Positions 25,548 to 35,863 of a DNA stretch of 64,000 bases are shown in pieces. Position 1 is the first letter of the stretch, and every line of letters starts with the position of its first letter. Source of the DNA: Sternotherus odoratus (taxonomy: Eukaryota > Chordata > Testudines > Kinosternidae); contig JAVMKO010000003.1 of assembly GCA_032164245.1 (NCBI GenBank), positions 134,166,424 to 134,230,423 on the forward strand, read 5' to 3'. The position numbers were made by a program, and so were the translations under genes. Under the pieces are notes generated by a model. It searched no databases. It was given only the letters and a program-made list of their open reading frames with translations, and was not told the origin of the DNA.

Positions 25548-28146
25548 GTTCACTATTGTCATGGATTGGATCAGTGCACACATTTTTGGCTTCAGGCACG
25601 GAATATGCATTTTCACCCAAGACATCAAGTTTCATGTGCACATAACAACTCTGTATGGTGAGCCAGCCAGAATCCAAGTTGATGAGAAATGTAGAGGCTG
25701 GTAAAAAAAAGACCAGGAGAATAAGAGGGGAAAGAAATGAAGCAACCTGCTTTGTTGACTTGGTTATAGAAGTTGCCAAGAAAATTCTTTGGCTAGGACA
25801 CCAATACACCTAAAAAGCATACTCCAGAGCTCAGAAGTTACCGTGAAGCTCTGTGGAATCATTAGATTTTTACATATGGGAGGCCAGTTCTCTGTGAAAA
25901 TAGGTGTGCAATGCAGCTGCAGGCAGCCCTCCAGACACCAGAGTCTACCCCACAACTGCTGTGTAAGATGTTACATTCTCTGGTGGTTTAAACAATTACA
26001 CTTATTAAATAGAATTCCTGTTGTTTGTGTAATTCTGATGCTTCAAGAAGTCATTGTAAACAGACTGGAGAAAAAGCTGACATCATGACATTACGGCTGT
26101 GGTGGAGCTGGGATATTTGTAGGAGTCTAGGAGCATTTTTTTCATTATGAACATTGTTACTGATAGATTTGTGTGATGAAAAAGCTTTCATAGGGAAAAA
26201 GCCAAGCGAGTTCAAGGGACTGCAGAGTGTCTTGAAACTTTCACCTAACATGTTTCTTTTTACTTTTCTATATGTAGGTCTGAAACTGGACTTCTGGAGA
26301 GAGCGTTCCCCTTTCCTCACCTGCTATCTAATAGGGAATTTTCCCAGGATCTAAAATGTAAGAGTTCTTCTCATGGAGACAGTTCTTCTCCTTCCAGCTT
26401 CCTAAGAATGGTAGGCAAAACGGAATGTGCACAGGCAACAAAGACTGTCCAGAGGAGAAAGTAATGGTGAAAAAGGATTTTCCCCCTATCCACAGTGCTA
26501 TCTCGAGTTTTATGCATTTCTTAACTTTTGTACAAAGGTCCTGGATCAGGAGTGTCTTAATAGCATAGCTATAATGGGGAAAAGGAAGATACCTTATATT
26601 TTTCATCATCCAAAGTTCCCAGGGAACTAAGTCAAACATGCGAGTCAACCACCTTTTTTGATATGTTCCTCTGTTACTTACCTCTTTGTGAAGAGGTAAC
26701 AGAGGGACATAGTTTCGATATGAAACTAAACAGGGAGACATGAGTTCCAGGCAGCCACCATCTATTCTGTGTGTGGCCTAATGTACAACAAACGTATTAT
26801 GAAATGAGGACCTCTGTACTGATTGTATTACTCTTCATATCTAATATAATGAGAATCTAAATTTGTTGTGTGGCCAGAGTGGCCTAATGTTTTCCTTTTC
26901 TTTGCCATACCTGTAACAAAATCTTGCCCCCAGCAACCCAGAACACCAATCTTAGCCTCTGAGGTCCCTTCTTGGGCCAGAGTTTCACGTTGCTGAACAA
27001 AGCCAGGACCAGTTCCTTTTGACATACTTTCCTGTGTCACATTCCCTCTACTTGCCACTGAACATCAGCCATCTCTCATCCATGCCCTCCTTCATTCCTT
27101 TATGGTCCATTCTCACTGGCTGACGTGCTCAATTTTCACCCTCATCTCCCTCAACAGCTGAGACGACAACTATCTGCTGGCTTTGCACTAGGGATTTCTG
27201 CACCCCTCACCATTTGGCTGTTGTCAATAGGACCCTTCACTCACCAGCCTTGTACGATGCGGAACTGTTATCAAAGAAAAACTGTTATAAAAAAGCTGTG
27301 TTTCCCTCAATAAGACTCCACCAGCCTATGCCACCCTTCTATTGCAGTCAGACACAACCAACATAAAGTGTCCCTACTTTCAAAATCTTTCTCTGCTCAA
27401 AGGGATACAGCAGAGACCACATGGGGCCATGGCATCTGCATCATCCTGCTTCTCTTCTCACACTTTTTTACAAGGCAAAGTTGCCTATTTTTTAAAAGAA
27501 GACTAAAATTGAAACATAATCAATATTAAAAGTGTTAGATCCTGATCCTTAACATAAATACAGTGTTATCTTTACTTTTTGTTCACTAGTTACTAATTCC
27601 GTAATTTTGGATACCCCAGTCAGAGAGCCATTAGTGAGCTTTCGCTGCAGCTGCTTCCTTCTCCTCTCAGTCCAACCTCTCTCACCTAACAGCATACCTC
27701 AAATGAGAATTGAAAGTAGCCACTGGCTTCACTTCTGGGTTTGAAAAAACTATCGCTCTAGGAACCCAGCTGCAATACACGGAGCTATAATGAAAGCTGA
27801 TAGCTTGTGCTTGCTTTTGCCCACATCCTTCTGGGTTTGAGTGAATCTGAAACTCTAAATGAAATTCAAAGACTGTGAAACCATATGCATCAAAAGCATC
27901 TAGAAAGTCTGTCAAAAATGGCCTGGTTTGAACAGCTCTATCTATCTATGTACCCATGTGGCTCCATCACTACAATATTTGAATTTACCCAGTTGAAAAC
28001 TCTTTTCCCTGTTAGCCCCTCTGTTTGTGTGGCAGAGAAAAAGGTTCAAACACCATGATGAATCCCTAAGTATAGGTTTGTCAATACCTCCAGGTAAGTG
28101 GTAGCCAGTCTACTTGACAGTGATGGATAAATATATAGCAGAAATT
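25548..28146. other. Intron-like sequence, no gene; one small hairpin
   Basis: No exon or domain recognised. A potential hairpin at about 26665-26709 pairs CCTCTGTTACTTACCTCTT with AAGAGGTAACAGAGG around TGTG. The 137-codon minus frame at 26328-26741 has no conserved domain and overlaps this hairpin. Confidence 0.5.
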
Positions 28147-28259
28147 GTACTCCTGGGAGAAGGTTTAAACAAAAGTTCTATAGATGTAAACCTTTCAGTT
28201 CCCTGAAGAATTCTGAGATGCCTAGATGAGTGTAGTAGAAATGATTAGATAAAGATCTA
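28147..28259 (+). repeat. Source copy of an exact 113-bp duplication
   Basis: Identical base for base to 28887-28999, 740 bp downstream in the same orientation. The flanks of the two copies differ. This copy sits in plain intron sequence; the other interrupts a MITE, so this one is probably the source. Confidence 0.9.
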
Positions 28260-28825
28260 TATAGATGAGCAATTAAGAAAATCAAAGAATATGCTGTCAG
28301 CTGTTATACTTAATAGCTATAATTTTCTTTAAATGGTAGTAATACCTTTCTCATGTATTCAAGTACATGGCTGAGGTATTGCTTGTTATTATAGAATGAA
28401 CAAATATAAGAAAATAATTATAAAGTTCCCTCTGGAATTCTGCAGACTATCTGTAATGTCTGGTTGAGTCACCTGAAAACTCTTTGGGGATATCCATGGC
28501 CTGCATTTTCAGTCTCACCAACATTTAAAATATCAGGTTTGGTAATTGCCATCTGTCCCAAAATTGGCAGGAATACCTCAGTTTCATCAAGTGACACTGA
28601 GTCCTGATATTACAGAGCCTGAAATATATCTAGGACAGTATCACTTGATGACATATCATTATGCTATAAGAAGTCAAATCACACTCTTAGAATACTTTTT
28701 TTTTGCAGGACCAACAAAATCGCAGCAAAACATGACACTAATTCTGATTTCATTATTTCTCTCAGGGTTTTCCTGGCAGCCAAATTTCCAGCACATCTCA
28801 AGCCATCATCAATTTGCATCCCTTA
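28260..28825. other. Intron-like sequence, no gene
   Basis: No recognisable element. Confidence 0.45.
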
Positions 28826-29255
28826 TCTTGTCTACACCACTGCAGTAAGTTTACCTAAGTTACGCTACTCCAGCTACGTGAATAACGTACTCCTGGGAGA
28901 AGGTTTAAACAAAAGTTCTATAGATGTAAACCTTTCAGTTCCCTGAAGAATTCTGAGATGCCTAGATGAGTGTAGTAGAAATGATTAGATAAAGATCTAC
29001 TTTACGTAGATACGTGAATAACGTAGCTGGAGTTGACATAGCTTATGTTGACTTACTGCGGTGTCTACACCATGCTGCGTTGACAGGAGACACTCTCCCT
29101 TCAACTTACCTTACTCCTCTCATTCAAGTGGAGTACCAAAGTCGAGCAGAGAGCACTCTGCTGTCAATTTAGCAGGTCTTCACTAGATCTGCTAAATCAA
29201 CCCCCACTGCATCGATTGCAGCAGCATCAATCCTCGGTGCGCGTAGACATGGCCT
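28826..29255. mobile_element. PIF/Harbinger-type MITE containing a templated insertion
   Basis: Same family as 31677-31953 (shared words: TTACGCTACTCCAGCTACGTG, split here as TTACGCTACTCC and AGCTACGTG; CATCGATTGCAGCAG). The ends are degenerate (TCTTGTCTACACC left, GTAGACATGGCC right). At its internal palindrome (CTCCAGCTACGTGAATAACG then TAGCTGGAG) it is interrupted at 28887-28999 by the exact 113-bp copy of 28147-28259. A short tail CTTTACGTAGATA then resembles MITE words. Confidence 0.75.
28887..28999 (+). repeat. Inserted copy of the 113-bp duplication
   Basis: Exact copy of 28147-28259 located within a palindromic part of a Harbinger-type MITE. Shared GTAC at the left junction suggests microhomology. 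Confidence 0.9.
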
Positions 29256-30819
29256 CTGTGTCATGACTGGATGATGCAGTGTCAAATATGTTACAGTGTA
29301 AAACCATGACCTTAGGAGGGGGTAACCAGTACATTTTAGAAGTGACAATAATTTTTATTGCCTAATTCAGTTTAGTACAGTATGTTGTTTATTAATCTAG
29401 GAAGGATTACAAAACAAAAGAACAAACATAGTTCTTAATGTAGTGCCTATATTACTTAGAAACAAATACAAGCCCTTGTGCGGGACAAAAGCTGGTCAGG
29501 AATTTTCCGTCAGTGGAAAATGCAGTTTTGGCACATTTGAAATTTCTGAAGGATTATTTTGATTTTGCCAAAATGTTTTGATTTTCTGTTAGGAAAAGTG
29601 ATATGAAATGTTTAATTTGGGATCATTTCAACTCAAATCTAATTATTTTGGCTTATTGAACTGATTAAAAATGTTGCATTTGAAGTTAATTCAGCATTAA
29701 ACTGCATTTCCCTGCTGTGGCACATTGCCTCATGGGAGATGTAATTCTGAGGCCTAGTACCCCATTCTTTTCTATGGACCAGGCTTGCTGTCCATAGTAT
29801 TTCTCCCCATTTTGGGACAGTTCAACAAACTGAAACAAAACACCTTTAGTATCAGGAAAACCAAAATATTTTGTTTTGATAGAAAATACCTAAATAAAAT
29901 ATTTCACCATTTCCAAATATTTTTTTAAATATGCCATTCCACAAAAGTTTTTGATATTTCAATTCTTTGTCCTGATGTGGGTCACAAAAAAAAGTTTGAA
30001 ATATCAGAATATCCTGCAGGATTGATATTTCAATTTCACTCAGTTCTATTCAGGACTCTGCACACTGGTTTATTTGGAACTAAATGCCTTATTTCTTCCT
30101 ATTATTTAAAATATTCAAAATAATAGGAAGAAATGAGGAATTTAGAAAGAAAACCATAATAAACTAGCATAAGTTCTTGACCAATTCTAATACATATGAC
30201 ACCATTAAAGTGAGATTAATTTGAGGCAAAAAAGCCTATTCATGTTAGATAAAGGGTGACAAGACCAAAGTCATAGCCTTGCTTCTGAATTCCCTTGATT
30301 TTGTTGGCGTGTATTAGATTGACACTTATATTTTGATAATTTCTTTTATGCTTCACGATAGGTGAAATCTTGAACTCACTGAAGAGAATATGAATTTTGC
30401 CATTGATTTCAATGGGGCCAGGATTTCATCCTATATGCTGATTGTTTTGGTTGTTTTTGACTTCCCAAAGCATTACATACATACACACACATTATTATAT
30501 ATATGCACAAACATATACACTCATGTATCTACACAAATATAAACTTACAGATAATAAATGGAATATAAAATGCACTTATATTAAAAAGGAACTCAAGTCA
30601 CCGTTTTAAACACAATTGAAGAGAACATCCTTTTCCTGGAAGAAATGTATGTAAAGATTACATTACAATAAAAATGTTAACAGTGCTAAAATGATCTGCA
30701 TAATTGCCTACATGCTGCATTTATAATTTTATTTTTTCTTTAAATTCATCAATATTTTATGGGTGCCAATTCTATCCCCTATGGACTTATCCCATAATCC
30801 TATTTAATAATCGGCTAGA
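29256..30819. other. Intron-like sequence; possible old repeat at 29490-30060
   Basis: 29490-30060 is rich in quasi-repeated AAAATTTT / GATATTTCAA words and may be an old DNA element, but no ends could be defined. An ACATACATAC/TATATATG microsatellite-like patch is at about 30475-30540. No gene. Confidence 0.4.
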
Positions 30820-31335
30820 AAAGTTTGTGTGAAGCCGTCATGCGCAGTAGAGACGGCCCGGACTAACGGCATGCTGGGAGGTGTAGCATGCTGGGAGGTG
30901 TAGTTCGGCAGCACAAAGTGGCCGCCGTGCATACGCCGCTGAGAGGAAAGCAGGGTCTGGATCAGGGGCCTAGGGCAGGAGGGTGGCTGGGCGCAATAGG
31001 CGCAGGCAGGGGGGCTCTGGCCGGGCGGGGCACGGGAAGGGGGCGCTGGGCCGGTGGGGAGGAGGCGCCCGGGCACGGCCCGGCCAGCTGCGCCCAGCCT
31101 AGCCGGGGCCTTGGAGTGGGTGGGAGGGGGGCTGAGTGAGTGGGGGCCTTGGAGTGGGTGGGAGGGGGGCTGAATGAGTGGTGGGGGCAGTGGGGGGAAG
31201 GGGAGGCTGAACGAGCGGGGGGCAATGGGGGGAGGGGAGGCTGAACGAGCGGGGGGGTCTTGGAGTGGGGGGGCTGAGCAGGGGGCGTGCTTGGAGTGGG
31301 GGGAGCTGGGCGGGGGGGGGGCGTTACTGTTGGCC
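30820..31335. promoter_or_regulatory. Orphan GC-rich, CpG-rich promoter-like island
   Basis: An abrupt shift from AT-rich intron to GC-rich, CpG-containing sequence. It has two tandem GCATGCTGGGAGGTGTAG sites (30869-30886 and 30886-30903; minus strand CTACACCTCCCAGCATGC). This fits the well-known ZNF143/THAP11-type promoter motif ACTACAnnTCCCAGCATGC. An NRF1-like CATGCGCAGT is at 30839-30848, and SP1-like GGGCGGGGC near 31023. No matching exon was recognised. It may be a promoter for an unannotated transcript, an alternative KCNK2-internal promoter or an inserted old promoter fragment. Confidence 0.5.
31085..31325 (+). repeat. G-rich minisatellite inside the island
   Basis: Irregular tandem units: CCTTGGAGTGGGTGGGAGG at about 31109-31127 and 31147-31165, and GGAGGCTGAACGAGCGGGG at about 31203 and 31235. 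It is strongly G-rich on the plus strand, which could form G-quadruplexes. Confidence 0.7.
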
Positions 31336-31673
31336 CATGTCCACTGGCTTTTACACTAGTTTAAAATAAACAGGAGAACAAAAAGGACTTCCCATACATA
31401 AATCAATACCTAGGCTATAAGGAAGCTGCATTGTTTTGAGGTCAGAACAAAGGACTTAAAAAGTCAAATATTGCTTTTATTTACACCTACACAGCAGAGC
31501 AATGGCTCTTAAGAGTTTGAAAGAGTCTAGGATGCCAATTGCTGACTAAGCATGTGACCACAGACAAATTATCTGGCGCCTCTGAGCTTCACTGACCCCA
31601 ACAGGAACTTGCTGAAAAGCAAGCCAAGCTGTTGCATGCTAGTCTGACTATCAAAACCACTTTTATAATGGAC
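31336..31673. other. Intron-like sequence, no gene
   Basis: Nothing recognised. Confidence 0.45.
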
Positions 31674-31676
31674 TTA

Positions 31677-31953
31677 GGGCTTGTCTTCAATATGGGGGTA
31701 AGTCAACCTAATTTACGCTACTCCAGCTACGTGAATAACACAGCTGCGGTTGATATAGCTTAGGTCCACTTACCCCAGTGTCTTCACTGTGCTGCATCCA
31801 TGGGAGACACTCTCTGGTGTACTTCCTTTACTATTCTTGGAGAACTGGAGAGCACTCTGCCATTGATTTAGTGGCTCTTCACTAGACCCGCTAAATCGAT
31901 CCCTGCTGCATCGATTGCAGCAGTGTCAATTTCCCCTTAGTGAAGACCAGCCC
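31677..31953. mobile_element. PIF/Harbinger-type MITE
   Basis: A 277-bp element, ends GGGCTTGTCTTCA / TGAAGACCAGCCC, with TTA duplicated at 31674-31676 and 31954-31956. The interior is shared with 28826-29255. Non-coding. Confidence 0.82.
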
Positions 31954-32077
31954 TTATTAAGGTTAAAGTGAATCCCTAGAGGTTTCTCATCTCACTTGGA
32001 ATTTATAAAGGGCAAAAATAAAAATGCTTGATTGTAGAGGTTTACAGCTCTGCTTATCACAATGGTTTAATGCATAT

Positions 32078-32725
32078 TGTGGCAGGGTGGGCTTGACCCA
32101 GCCTGCCGCCCCTTTAAGAGGGAGAAAAGCCCTCTGCAAACCTCCCTGGCAGGAAGGCTAATTAGCCACCTGAGGTGCAGGCCAATCAGCCTGCATGAGT
32201 TGCACCTGGCAGCCTCCTCTGGGGGATATAAGGCTGCCAGGAAGGAAGCCCAGTGGTGGTGGCATGAGCTATTCAGAACTGAGTGTGTGTTTGAGCTATC
32301 AAGAGCTGAGTGTGTGTTTGTTGAGCTATTCAGAGCTGAGTGTGTGTTTGAGCTATCAAGAGGTGAGTGTGTGTTTGTTGAGCTATCAAGAGCTGAGTGT
32401 GTGTTTGTTGAGCTAACCAGAGCTGAGTGTGTTTGTTGAGCTATCCAATACTCACTCTGCGGGTGCAGTTGGGGAGGAAGTCCCAACTGGGGGTAGTGGA
32501 CTCAGCCTCCCCCTGTACCTGCTTAGAGCGCTGTATTCAGAGATGTATATTAATGAGCTGTTGAGCTGTATATTAATGAGCTGTTGAGAGCTGTATATTA
32601 ATGGGCTGTTTTAAGCTGTATATATTGGTGGTGGGGTCCTGCACTGTAAATTAAAGAGCACTGTTTGGAGCAAACAAAGGGTTTCCTGCCTGTTCCTGAG
32701 AGGGGGGAGACGGCGATCTGTCACA
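32078..32725 (+). repeat. 5' LTR (648 bp)
   Basis: TG...CA ends; CCAAT box near 32180; TATA-like GATATAAGG near 32225; ATTAAA polyadenylation-type signal near 32650. It contains two tandem arrays: about six units of AGCTGAGTGTGTGTTTG-type sequence with GAGCTATC spacers (32269-32436), and AGCTGTATATTAATG units (32540-32610). The arrays make false ORFs on both strands. Confidence 0.88.
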
Positions 32726-32727
32726 CG

Positions 32728-32745
32728 TGGTGTCAGGAGTGGGAT
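32728..32745 (+). promoter_or_regulatory. Primer binding site, tRNA-Leu type
   Basis: TGGTGTCAGGAGTGGGAT, two bases after the 5' LTR, is the complement of the 3' end of vertebrate tRNA-Leu (CAG-type, including CCA). This supports reverse transcription primed by tRNA-Leu. Confidence 0.85.
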
Positions 32746-33000
32746 CGCTACACCAGCAACACAACTGGTGGCCCCGAGGTGGAGGGAACCCTGCAGTGTC
32801 TTGAGGAATAACAGAAGCGGACCCAGCAGGCCATGCACGCCTTGCAGCGAAACCACCCGATGCAGCAGGCTCAGTTGGAGCTGTAAAGGTACTGCGAGAC
32901 TTTTGAGAGGGCAGCCACCACAGCCGGGTGGGAGCGGACCACCCGGGCCCTCCGTCTTGCTCCGTACCTTGTGGGCATAGGCCCAGGACTTGGGGACATT
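32746..33000 (+). pseudogene. gag-like remnant (Gmr1-like Gypsy / SCAN-related)
   Basis: In one plus frame the words QQAMHALQRNHPMQQAQLE, then a stop, then ETFERAATTAGW and RALRLAPYLVG appear (about 32805-32985). The second part resembles the capsid start of Gmr1-like Gypsy gag, the family from which vertebrate SCAN domains are thought to derive. At least two in-frame stops are present, and the remaining internal region joins directly to 3'-end sequence, so the product is not functional. The family assignment rests on pattern recognition only. Confidence 0.5.
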
Positions 33001-33334
33001 ATGGACTCCCTGATATTGGAGCAGTTTTCCTCAGCCTCCCCGAGACTGTCCGTACCGGAGTCAGAAGGCACCAGCCAGAGACGGTGAAGTCTGCGGTGCA
33101 CCCGACCAGAAGTACGTGGGGACATAGGGACCTCGGGGAGAAGACCGACCACGACGGGTCTGGGACTTGGGGGCACCCACTCTGCGGGTATGGGTGGGGA
33201 GGAAGTCCCAACCGGGGGCAGTGGACTCAGCCTCCCCATCATGCTTATCCGCAGAGTATTGATCTGCCCCGATGGGCCTTTCTAGACCTAAGCGAAGGCT
33301 TGAAGGGTCTGAGCCAGCCCAATGGGGCTAGGCT

Positions 33335-33347
33335 AAGGGGGGAGGTG
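33335..33347 (+). promoter_or_regulatory. Polypurine tract before the 3' LTR
   Basis: AAGGGGGGAGGTG lies immediately upstream of the 3' LTR start TGTGGCAGGG. This is the expected position for plus-strand priming in LTR retrotransposons. Confidence 0.75.
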
Positions 33348-33533
33348 TGTGGCAGGGTGGACCCAGCCTGCCGCCCCTTTAAGAGGGAGAAAAGCCCTCT
33401 GCAAACCTCCCTGGCAGGAAGGCTAATTAGCCAGATACCTGGCAGCCTCCTCTGCGGGATATAAGGCTGCCAGGAAGGAAGCCCAGTGGTGGTGGCATGA
33501 GCTATTCAGAGCTGAGTGTGTGTTTGTTGAGCT

Positions 33534-35705
33534 CCCAGCACCCCCACAAACAAGATACAATTCTGCGGTGATCTGGAAGCCTACTTTCGCCGTCTCCGAC
33601 TCAAGGAATTCTTTCAAGACAACATGGAACAGCACACTAGTACACAGACACCGTCCCACCAGCAGCACAAGAAGAAGAACTCCACATGGACTCCTCCTGA
33701 GGGTCGAAATGACAGTCTGGACCTATACATAGAATGCTTCCGCCGACGTGCACAGGCAGAAATAGTGGAAAAACAACATCGCCTGCCTCACAACCTAAAT
33801 CGTGCAGAACGCAATGCTACCCACAGCCTCAGAAACAACCCTGACATCATTATCAAAGAGGCTGATAAAGGAGGTGCTGTTGTCATCATGGACAGGTCAG
33901 ACTACCAAAAGGAGGCTACCAGACAACTCTCCAATACCAATTTCTACAGGCCACTTCCCTACGATCCCACTGAGGAATATACTAAGAAACTGCACCACCT
34001 ACTCAGGACTCTCCCTGCACTAACACAGGAACAAATTAATATACCCTTAGAGCCCCGACCGGGGTTATTCTATCTACTACCCAAGATCCACAAACCTGGG
34101 AACCCTGGACGCCCCATCATCTCGGGCATTGGCACTCTCACTGAAGGACTGTCTGGATATGTAGACTCTCTACTCAGACCCTATGCCACCAGCACTCCCA
34201 GCTATCTCCGTGATACCACTGACTTCCTGAGGAAACTACAATGCATTGGTGACCTTCCAGAAAACACCATCCTAGCCACCATGGATGTAGAGGCTCTCTA
34301 CACAAACATCCCACACAAAGATGGAATACAAGCTGTCCGGAATAGTATCCCTGATGATGCCACAGCACAGGTGGTTGCTGAGCTCTGTGACTTTATCCTC
34401 ACACACAACTATTTCAAATTTGGTGACAATATATACCTCCAGACCAGCGGGACTGCTATGGGCACCCGCATGGCCCCACAGTATGCCAACATCTTTATGG
34501 CAGACCTGGAACAACGCTTCCTCAACTCTCGTCCACTCACACCCCTTCTCTATCTACGCTACATTGATGACATCTTCATCATCTGGACCCATGGGAAAGA
34601 AACTCTAGAAGAATTCCACCATGACTTCAACAGCTTCCACCCCAACATCCACCTCAGTCTGGACCAGTCCACACAGGAAATCCACTTCCTAGACACCACA
34701 GTGCAAATTAATGACGGCCACATCGACACCACCCTATACCGAAAACCTACCGACAGCTATGCCTACCTTCATGCCACCAGCTTCCATCCCGGACATACCA
34801 CACGATCCATTGTCTACAGCCAAGCACTGAGGTACAATCGGATTTGCTCCAACCCCTCAGACAGAGACCAACACCTACGAGATCTTCACCAGGCTTTCTC
34901 AAAACTACAATACCCACACAAGGAAATAAGGACACAGATCAACAGAGCCAGACGTGTACCCAGAAGCCTGCTGCTACAAGACAAGCCCAAGAAAAAAAAC
35001 AACAGAACACCACTGGCCATCACCTACAGTCCTCAGTTAAAACCTTTGCAACGCATCATCAGTGACCTACAACCCATCCTGGACAATAATCCCTCACTTT
35101 CAAAAGCCTTGGGAGGAAGGCCAGTCCTGGCACACAGACAACCTGCCAACCTTAAACAAATTCTCACCAGCAACAGCACACTGCACCACAATAACTCCAA
35201 CTCAGGAACCAATCCATGCAACAAACCTCGATGCCAACTCTGCCCACATATCTACACCAGCAACACCATCACAGGACCTAACCAGATCAACCATACCATC
35301 ACTGGCTCATTCACCTGTACATCAACCAATGTCATATATGCCATTATATGCCACCAGTGTCCCTCTGCTATGTACATCGGCCAAACTGGACAGTCCCTAC
35401 GAAAAAGGATAAATGCACACAAATCAGATATTAGGAATGGCAATATACAAAAACCTGTAGGGGAACACTTCAACCTGCCTGGACACACTATTTCAGATTT
35501 AAAGGTCACCATTCTGCAGAAAGGGAACTTCAGATCCAAACTGCAAAGAGAGACTGCAGAGCTTCAATTCATTTGCAAATTCAGCTCACACACTTTGGGA
35601 TTGAACCGGGATCTACAATGGTTGGCTCATTACAGACATTGTTTCTCATCTCTCCATGTCCACACACCCCATTCAAATGCTAGACGAATAATCCACACTC
35701 CCTGA
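33534..35705 (+). CDS. PLE reverse transcriptase with C-terminal GIY-YIG endonuclease (5' partial)
   Basis: Open from the insertion junction to TGA at 35703-35705. The first Met (33624) gives 693 residues, but the frame continues upstream (LEAYFRRLRLKEFF), so the true start is lost. Numbering from that Met: LPKIHK at 152-157; motif A MDVEALYTNIP from 220; motif B GTAMGTRMAPQYAN from 276; motif C YIDD at 313-316; a Cys/His zinc-knuckle-like CNKPRCQLCPH at 532-542; GIY-YIG nuclease with VIYAI at 570-574, MYIGQTG at 583-589, LRKRINAH at 592-599 and GEH at 613-615. RT plus GIY-YIG in one chain is diagnostic of endonuclease-bearing PLEs (perhaps Neptune-like). The expected role is target-primed reverse transcription. 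No internal stops or frameshifts. Confidence 0.93.
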   Translation, partial: PSTPTNKIQFCGDLEAYFRRLRLKEFFQDNMEQHTSTQTPSHQQHKKKNSTWTPPEGRNDSLDLYIECFRRRAQAEIVEKQHRLPHNLNRAERNATHSLRNNPDIIIKEADKGGAVVIMDRSDYQKEATRQLSNTNFYRPLPYDPTEEYTKKLHHLLRTLPALTQEQINIPLEPRPGLFYLLPKIHKPGNPGRPIISGIGTLTEGLSGYVDSLLRPYATSTPSYLRDTTDFLRKLQCIGDLPENTILATMDVEALYTNIPHKDGIQAVRNSIPDDATAQVVAELCDFILTHNYFKFGDNIYLQTSGTAMGTRMAPQYANIFMADLEQRFLNSRPLTPLLYLRYIDDIFIIWTHGKETLEEFHHDFNSFHPNIHLSLDQSTQEIHFLDTTVQINDGHIDTTLYRKPTDSYAYLHATSFHPGHTTRSIVYSQALRYNRICSNPSDRDQHLRDLHQAFSKLQYPHKEIRTQINRARRVPRSLLLQDKPKKKNNRTPLAITYSPQLKPLQRIISDLQPILDNNPSLSKALGGRPVLAHRQPANLKQILTSNSTLHHNNSNSGTNPCNKPRCQLCPHIYTSNTITGPNQINHTITGSFTCTSTNVIYAIICHQCPSAMYIGQTGQSLRKRINAHKSDIRNGNIQKPVGEHFNLPGHTISDLKVTILQKGNFRSKLQRETAELQFICKFSSHTLGLNRDLQWLAHYRHCFSSLHVHTPHSNARRIIHTP

Positions 35706-35824
35706 TCGGAGATAACAAGCTGGCTCAGCTTAATTGGACTAACCTTTTCACCTCCCCCCTGGCTCTTACCTACTTTTCTATAACTGCCTGTTTGTGAACA
35801 ATTGAACACTTCTACTGCCTGCAT

Positions 35825-35863
35825 CCGACGAAGTGGGTATTAGCCCACGAAAGCTCATGCTTC
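35825..35863 (+). ncRNA. Hammerhead-ribozyme-like motif in the PLE 3' region
   Basis: CCGACGAA, then stem GTGGG (35833-35837) / CCCAC (35844-35848) around TATTAG, then GAAA (35849-35852), then a 3-bp stem A-G-C / G-C-T closing a 4-base loop, then a T as the H17-like base. This is the order core box, stem II, GAAA, short stem III, UH of type I hammerheads. PLEs are known to carry hammerhead motifs. Differences: the core box reads CCGACGA where CUGANGA is the consensus (U4 to C), and I see no stem I. This copy may be weak or inactive, or need a dimeric form. Confidence 0.5.

Noticed and set aside
30804..31359. Pro-rich and Gly-rich ORFs around the orphan island
   Set aside because: They result from G/C-rich minisatellite sequence and lie on both strands with no domain.
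32067..32486. Repetitive ORFs on both strands (STNTHSALDSS / ELSRAECVF type)
   Set aside because: They are translations of the tandem array inside the 5' LTR, not proteins.
34174..35539. Minus-strand ORFs opposite the PLE
   Set aside because: Antisense shadows of the long PLE frame.
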